This document shows positions 5,061 to 5,834 of a stretch of DNA of 5,834 nt, piece by piece (position 1 is the stretch's first letter; each line of letters opens with the position of its first letter). A program made the position numbers and the translations under genes. Source of the DNA: Nanobdellota archaeon. GTDB taxonomy: Archaea > Nanobdellota > Nanobdellia > Woesearchaeales > GW2011-AR15. Location of the stretch: the NCBI GenBank assembly GCA_013335235.1, contig JAAXVZ010000094.1:1-5834 (forward strand), written 5' to 3'. The notes beneath the pieces were generated by a model, which was not told the DNA's origin, searched no databases, and saw only the letters and a list, made by a program, of their open reading frames with translations.

Positions 5061-5537
5061 GTGAAAAAAAAATCAATAGATACTCCTCTCTCTGAAATCA
5101 CGTTCAGGCGATATGAGAAGCCATATAGCCTCGGGAAGAGAGAGCTTGTAAGAAAGCTATGCCTCTCTATCGGCCTGTTGAATCCTGGTGATTCCAGGGA
5201 TGTGATTGTCGATGTCCTATACGTACTACTTGAGGCCAGGAAGTCCCGGAAAAAGCTTTCATCAGACGAGATAAGGGAAGAAGTGATTGCATTCAGGAAG
5301 ATAGAGAAGCTAGATGATCTAGGGACTGCAGCGTCTAATCTCCGAAGACAGATCAGAAGGCTGAGGGAATCTCTTTTAGTCGAGAAGATAAAGAACGATT
5401 ACAGGATAACAGAATACTACTCATTGTCTGACATATTCTCTGAGAAAGTGGAGAAGGTCATGCTTCCGAGCATTATCGAGAGAGTAAGGGAATACATGAA
5501 GAACATCGACGAGGCGTTCAAAGATGACAAGCTATAA
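5061..5537 (+). CDS. Putative winged helix-turn-helix protein, 158 aa
   Basis: The predicted protein is charged and mostly helical. Residues 44-117 read like a winged HTH domain: helix 1 (about 44-60), helix 2 (LSSDEIREEVIAF, 66-78), a basic recognition-type helix (ASNLRRQIRRLRES, 91-104), then a wing-like hairpin (LLVEKIKNDYRIT, 105-117). A C-terminal helix (about 124-153) may mediate dimerisation. DNA binding is therefore likely and a role as transcription regulator is possible, but I do not recognise the family and can name no target. I chose the GTG at 5061 because the promoter predicts an mRNA starting there. An in-frame TTG at 5043 would add six residues from within the promoter spacer. 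The gene overlaps the ribonuclease start by 14 nt, which suggests co-transcription and coupled translation. Confidence 0.65.
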   Translation: MKKKSIDTPLSEITFRRYEKPYSLGKRELVRKLCLSIGLLNPGDSRDVIVDVLYVLLEARKSRKKLSSDEIREEVIAFRKIEKLDDLGTAASNLRRQIRRLRESLLVEKIKNDYRITEYYSLSDIFSEKVEKVMLPSIIERVREYMKNIDEAFKDDKL

Positions 5538-5834
5538 TGATGTCAAGGAAAGCGACGTGAAGAAGCTAAAGAAATATGGGTTTTCTGAAGAGAAAAAAGG
5601 GAGAGATGAGCTTCTCAGGTTGAAAGGGAATTGCAGTCTTGTCCTATATAAGACCGGAAAGCTCCTTGTCCAAGGAAAAAAAGAGTGTGTTTCAGAAGTT
5701 GAAAAGCTGATAGATTATTGCGGTGTCGCAAAAAACACAGGTCTCGCTGGCCTCGCGATAGGGACAGATGAGAGCCTGAAAGGGGATACGTTCGGTGGGA
5801 TCGTCGTCGCAGGCTTTCTGGCAGACGATTCAAT
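5524..5834 (+). CDS. rnhC: Ribonuclease HIII-type enzyme, 5' part (runs off the window)
   Basis: The first 103 codons are present and the frame is open to the window edge. Residues about 5-67 match the N-terminal substrate-binding domain of RNase HIII: a basic helical start, then the strand pair SLVLYKTGKLLVQGKK (38-53), typical of that TBP-like domain. The catalytic RNase H domain begins at 78 with AIGTDESLKGDTFGGIVVAG. The D82-E83 pair corresponds to the D-E of the family motif DE-V-G-x-G-D, here altered to DESLKGD with Ser and Lys replacing Val and Gly. Such enzymes cut the RNA strand of RNA/DNA hybrids in replication and R-loop removal. The final catalytic Asp lies beyond the window. The start ATG overlaps the winged-helix gene by 14 nt, with a GAGG SD at 5511-5514; other nearby ATGs (5537, 5540) are out of frame and soon hit a stop. 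An RNase HII carrying the same accessory domain is the alternative. Confidence 0.8.
   Translation, partial: MTSYNDVKESDVKKLKKYGFSEEKKGRDELLRLKGNCSLVLYKTGKLLVQGKKECVSEVEKLIDYCGVAKNTGLAGLAIGTDESLKGDTFGGIVVAGFLADDS

Noticed and set aside
5615..5833. Minus-strand frame at the right edge
   Set aside because: It is antisense to the RNase HIII-type gene, whose motifs match a known family; it has no start signals.
1..5834. CRISPR array or intact insertion sequence
   Set aside because: No regularly spaced repeats of 25 bp or more and no transposase or integrase motif were seen; the only repeated unit is the short hairpin core.

Overview
The window reads as a piece of an uncultured archaeal genome, most likely a metagenome contig. 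Six intergenic regions contain TATA-like boxes. For five genes the box lies about 24-29 nt before the start codon, which is archaeal TATA/leaderless architecture. In three of these the box is preceded by the same AAAAAC block, consistent with a BRE element. Other starts carry GGTGA or GAGGTG Shine-Dalgarno sites. The exact lineage cannot be read from the sequence. A DPANN-type or other uncultured archaeon is a guess based on the gene mix.

Region 1 (1 to about 290) does not match the rest. It is about 68% G+C by hand count, against about 32% for 301-480, and it encodes what looks like the C-terminal tail of a Rieske/NirD-type ferredoxin. Facing it on the minus strand is the 5' end of an archaeal-looking gene that starts at 365 with a good SD and is cut off at the composition change. 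The simplest explanation is an assembly chimera or recent rearrangement at about 280-295.

Region 2 (366-2419) holds a TatD-family metal-dependent hydrolase (494-1273, +) and, convergent with it, a 291-aa protein I cannot assign (1299-2174, -). The 245-bp gap upstream of the latter has a long imperfect nested hairpin and a second, degenerate copy of its core exactly 80 bp away, resembling REP/MITE-type remnants.

Region 3 (2420-4558) is a divergent pair: a 12-TM major facilitator transporter (minus; start re-called to ATG 3736) and a secreted, probably lipid-anchored, cysteine-rich protein built from four small cysteine modules (plus).

Region 4 (4559-5834) has three plus-strand genes: a 119-aa protein with a receiver-like outline, a 158-aa putative winged-helix protein (leaderless GTG start at 5061), and, overlapping its end by 14 nt, the first 103 codons of a ribonuclease HIII-type gene that runs off the window. 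The last two probably form one transcript. The genes do not add up to a recognisable pathway. They look like housekeeping and envelope functions in short transcription units, and I saw no CRISPR array, tRNA, rRNA or intact mobile element.
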